The notes under the pieces are model-generated. The model did no database searches and was not told the origin of the DNA. It saw only the letters and a program-made list of their open reading frames with translations. Positions 61,236 through 64,000 of a stretch of DNA of 64,000 nucleotides are shown piece by piece. How positions within the stretch are numbered: position 1 is the stretch's first letter; every line of letters begins with the position of its first letter. The translations under genes were made by a program, and so were the position numbers. This DNA is from Unio delphinus (taxonomy: Eukaryota > Mollusca > Bivalvia > Unionida > Unionidae): contig JAQISU010000132.1 in the NCBI GenBank assembly GCA_029339505.1, forward strand, positions 8,161,001 to 8,225,000, in the 5' to 3' direction.

Positions 61236-61775
61236 TATTTTTAACCTATTTGCAAATTGCATATTAATTTTCCTTAAACGTTTAATTATTTTAAAGACTT
61301 TTTTAAAACTCATATTACGTTGATACGGGTGGTGTGGTCCTTTCAAGTAAGATGTGAACTGGAGAAAACATGCAATATTGCATCATGCCAACGTTATCGG
61401 GTAGGATAGCAAACACTAAGTATTGGAAATTCAGATGAAGGTAGTTATATTGAAAGATATATGAAACATACTTTGCGTCTCAGTCTTTATCTCAAATGCA
61501 CTTCTACTGATGTATTATAAACATATATGATACCCTGTAATTCTTTTAAGTATTATACGATACCGTTAATTTATTGAAATATGTAAGTTTTCAATGAATA
61601 TATATACACACGATATAATGCGGTGGTTTATATAAATAATTATAGTTTGTAGTTTATTTTCATACATATTTTTTGATACCATGTATTTAAACTATTATGT
61701 TTAAAACATAGCCGACCGGTGTTTTCATATAAACAGTATATTATATCGTGCATTTATATAAGTAGTATAGTATAC

Positions 61776-61866
61776 CGTGCAGTTTAAACATCATTCCCGA
61801 GATAATGGTCTGCTCATAGTCACTACCGATAGCAGCAAGTTTGCCTCCAAGAATTTTACAGTATTC
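61776..61866 (-). CDS. C-type lectin-like gene, second visible exon
   Basis: A 91-bp exon bounded by CTTTTCAG (acceptor, before 61,866) and CACG|GTATAC (donor, after 61,776). It reads EYCKILGGKLAAIGSDYEQTII and ends in KLH plus one base, so the following intron is phase 1. The YCK...GGKLAxIxSxxEQ pattern is the centre of the long-loop CTLD fold (third conserved Cys). It joins exon 1 in phase 0 and exon 3 in phase 1 without a frame break. Confidence 0.9.
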
Positions 61867-62190
61867 CTGAAAAGACAGGTAAAAGAGTGGATATATTTCG
61901 AAAATATCACCTTGTGTTTTTTGTTATAGAAGGCAAGTGGATTTTGTCCGTACTTTTCTGTGTTTCGTTTTGATTACAAAAATGAACATATTTGCCTTCA
62001 TCATCCGTCTCATATTGATCCTCATTTTGAAGATTAAAACTGGAAACGACTCATAACTATTTCTGAATGTTAAACCTTAACATTCGGTGCATGTGATTAA
62101 GTGTAATTTGATTTATGTATCGTTACTCAATTATGGAAAATGTATCGATACATATATCGCTACAAACATTCACCCAAGGAATATAAGATA

Positions 62191-62191
<1 letters not shown>

Positions 62192-62240
<49 letters not shown>
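62192..62240. repeat. (TA)n microsatellite
   Basis: Clean TA run inside the first intron of the lectin-like gene. Confidence 0.95.
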
Positions 62241-62242
<2 letters not shown>

Positions 62243-62645
62243 GTGATAAGACGAGGACGCAATAATGTGAATATATAAATATTTTGTTCGACAGTCTGCA
62301 GTTGATTACAATTTAAGAATGTCCACAAATTAATCATTAGTCACATAAAACATTGAATTAAAATTAAGAGAGAAATTAAATTTGTCTTGGATTAATACAT
62401 TAAAATACAAATTACACCAAGTAAACTCGTCATGATACATAGGCACTTTCTTTGGATTTATCAACAGTGATTATAAATAATACAATGTTGCAAAATATAT
62501 CAGTATTCTACAGTGAATATCTTGGGTTACGTGGTGCTCATAATGTGATGTAGTTACTGTTGTTTTGTTGCTGTTTCTTAAACATAATACAATATTCAGG
62601 TAATTGATTATTAATAAATAAATATAAAAAAGTGTTCATAAGAAC

Positions 62646-62647
<2 letters not shown>

Positions 62648-62694
<47 letters not shown>

Positions 62695-62819
62695 GATCAC
62701 CGTATAAAGATAACGGCATAAATATACGACTTGACGAACTCAGAAAGTATATGTTTGTGTCATTCAACGATATACCTGCAAGTAGGAATTATTTTAAATG
62801 GCGATTCAAACCGAGGAAA

Positions 62820-62876
<57 letters not shown>

Positions 62877-62911
62877 CGAATTAAAGAAAAACATCAACTA
62901 GAGAGAGGGAA

Positions 62912-62979
<68 letters not shown>
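62648..62979. repeat. (CT)n and two (GA)n tracts
   Basis: (CT)n at 62,648-62,691, (GA)n at 62,824-62,872 and 62,916-62,979, all within one lectin intron. The CT and GA tracts are mutually complementary. Confidence 0.95.
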
Positions 62980-62983
<4 letters not shown>

Positions 62984-63695
62984 ATGGAGCTTATTGATGC
63001 TTGTAACGTTGCTAAAGAGGAATACTGACTTAGAAAACATATTACAATATTTCAATTACCTCTCGCTGATTTATCATTTTGCTTTGATTATATTCCATAT
63101 TAATTCCACGAGGCGGTAGGTTAATAGCATAGCTTTCATATAAATGACGTAGCTAACCAAGTGCTTTTACTTTGTACTGTTCTAGGTTTATTGCAAAAAT
63201 CGTCGTTTATGTTTGAATCAAAAGTGTGTATTAAATTGATATCATCATTCCTAAGAAAAAATGAAACTAAAAAAAAAAAAAAATTATCTGATCAATTTGC
63301 AAATGTGATTTCAAAAGGTATCAGAAACGCATAGAACTAAATTTGTAGCTGATAAACTTGAGGATGTCAGGAGTGTATCAACATCTGACTGTGGTAAACC
63401 TCAGTTCCATTCAAACGGTGTGTGTGTGTGTTGTGTGTGTGTATTTTGTAATTGATATCAATACTGTATATGTACTGTATGTAAACTGTATCAAGACATT
63501 AACACTCGTATACATGTTGCATTCATTAAAATTAAGCAGTTTTACATTTCATGGTATATCATTGATACAGCTTACATACCATAATTATATTATCTATATA
63601 TTTTGTATTGGTATGTATGCATGGATATATGTATGCATGTGTGTATTAGCATGTGCGAATGTGTATAATACCTACCAATACTTTAATTTATTTAC

Positions 63696-63793
63696 CTTGG
63701 CTTCAGGCCAGCTAGCATACAGATCCAAAGCTTTGTAACATCTTTGCCCATGCAGTTCAAAACCTTTGGGACAGGAAAGTGCTGCATTACCAC
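63696..63793 (-). CDS. C-type lectin-like gene, first visible exon
   Basis: This exon starts after TTTTATTTTTGAAG (acceptor-like) at 63,793 and ends GCCAAG|GTAAAT at 63,696. Two bases complete an upstream codon, so the preceding intron would be phase 1, as is common after a signal-peptide exon. It encodes GNAALSCPKGFELHGQRCYK and DLYASWPEAK: the first two conserved Cys of a long-form C-type lectin domain and the SWxEA helix start. With the next two exons it gives a domain of about 140 residues with six Cys in canonical spacing. Architecture and texture resemble mollusc perlucin-like lectins. No signal peptide exon is seen in the 200 bases left in the window. Confidence 0.9.
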
Positions 63794-64000
63794 CTTCAAA
63801 AATAAAATTACGTCTTGGATTTACATTATTGTTTAATTGTTGTATAGACGTTTGTTTCCTATTTCCATTACACCGTAGACAACATGACTTTCGTTTCCCG
63901 TCACTTATGTGCGAGTTATTACCTATATGTCTGGCTGTTGGCCATCCTTTTGTTAGTTCATCTCTCTCGCTTTCTCACATTGTCTCGCTCGAACGTGGGA
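63794..64000. other. upstream flank of lectin exon
   Basis: No exon or promoter seen; the 5' part of the gene probably lies beyond the window. Confidence 0.4.

Overview
This is an AT-rich, gene-poor stretch of animal nuclear DNA. It has split exons with GT/AG borders, many long (TA)n, (CA)n, (GA)n and (ATGT)n microsatellites, and a dense layer of decayed transposable elements. A C-type lectin-like gene of perlucin-like type, Polinton-type elements, Gmr1-like Ty3/gypsy, Kolobok and hAT elements together suggest a marine invertebrate. A mollusc is my best guess, but nothing in the window proves it. There is no sign of bacterial or organellar DNA.

Layout. 1-7.4 kb is non-coding, with microsatellites, short tandem duplications and hairpins. 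The tail of a non-LTR retrotransposon lies at 7.39-7.85 kb. A roughly 1.2-kb segment is present twice in direct order (8.28-9.52 and 10.19-11.38 kb), split by a long (ATGT)n/(ATGC)n tract. A structurally complete but coding-dead hAT transposon sits at 14,523-17,016 with a perfect 8-bp target duplication. It lies inside one copy of a dispersed repeat whose second copy is at 32.6-34.1 kb. A tRNA-derived SINE is at 18.24-18.49 kb (minus), and a second copy of the same family is at 44.39-44.63 kb (plus).

The most unusual block is 23.9-32.3 kb. It is a decayed self-replicating DNA element of the Polinton/adintovirus type. It carries remains of a small glycine/alanine-rich virion-like protein, an adenain-like protease, several conserved-looking unknown genes, an HNH endonuclease resembling mobile intron endonucleases, a Cys-rich protein, a large replication polyprotein (family-B-polymerase-like part, SF1 helicase, C-terminal HNH), and a retroviral-type integrase that ends tail-to-tail with it. 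A separate, different Polinton-type DNA polymerase remnant lies at 51.2-52.4 kb on the minus strand.

34.3-38.2 kb is a broken Ty3/gypsy element in the order gag, protease, integrase, reverse-transcriptase start, as in Gmr1-like elements. 39,721-42,325 is a THAP-domain DNA transposon flanked by TTAA with matching inverted ends (Kolobok-like). 42.4-51 kb is comparatively free of recognisable mobile elements and may hold the 3' end of a host gene. The only host gene I can read with confidence is at the right end: three exons on the minus strand (63,793-63,696; 61,866-61,776; 61,128-60,896) that splice in phase into a complete C-type lectin domain.
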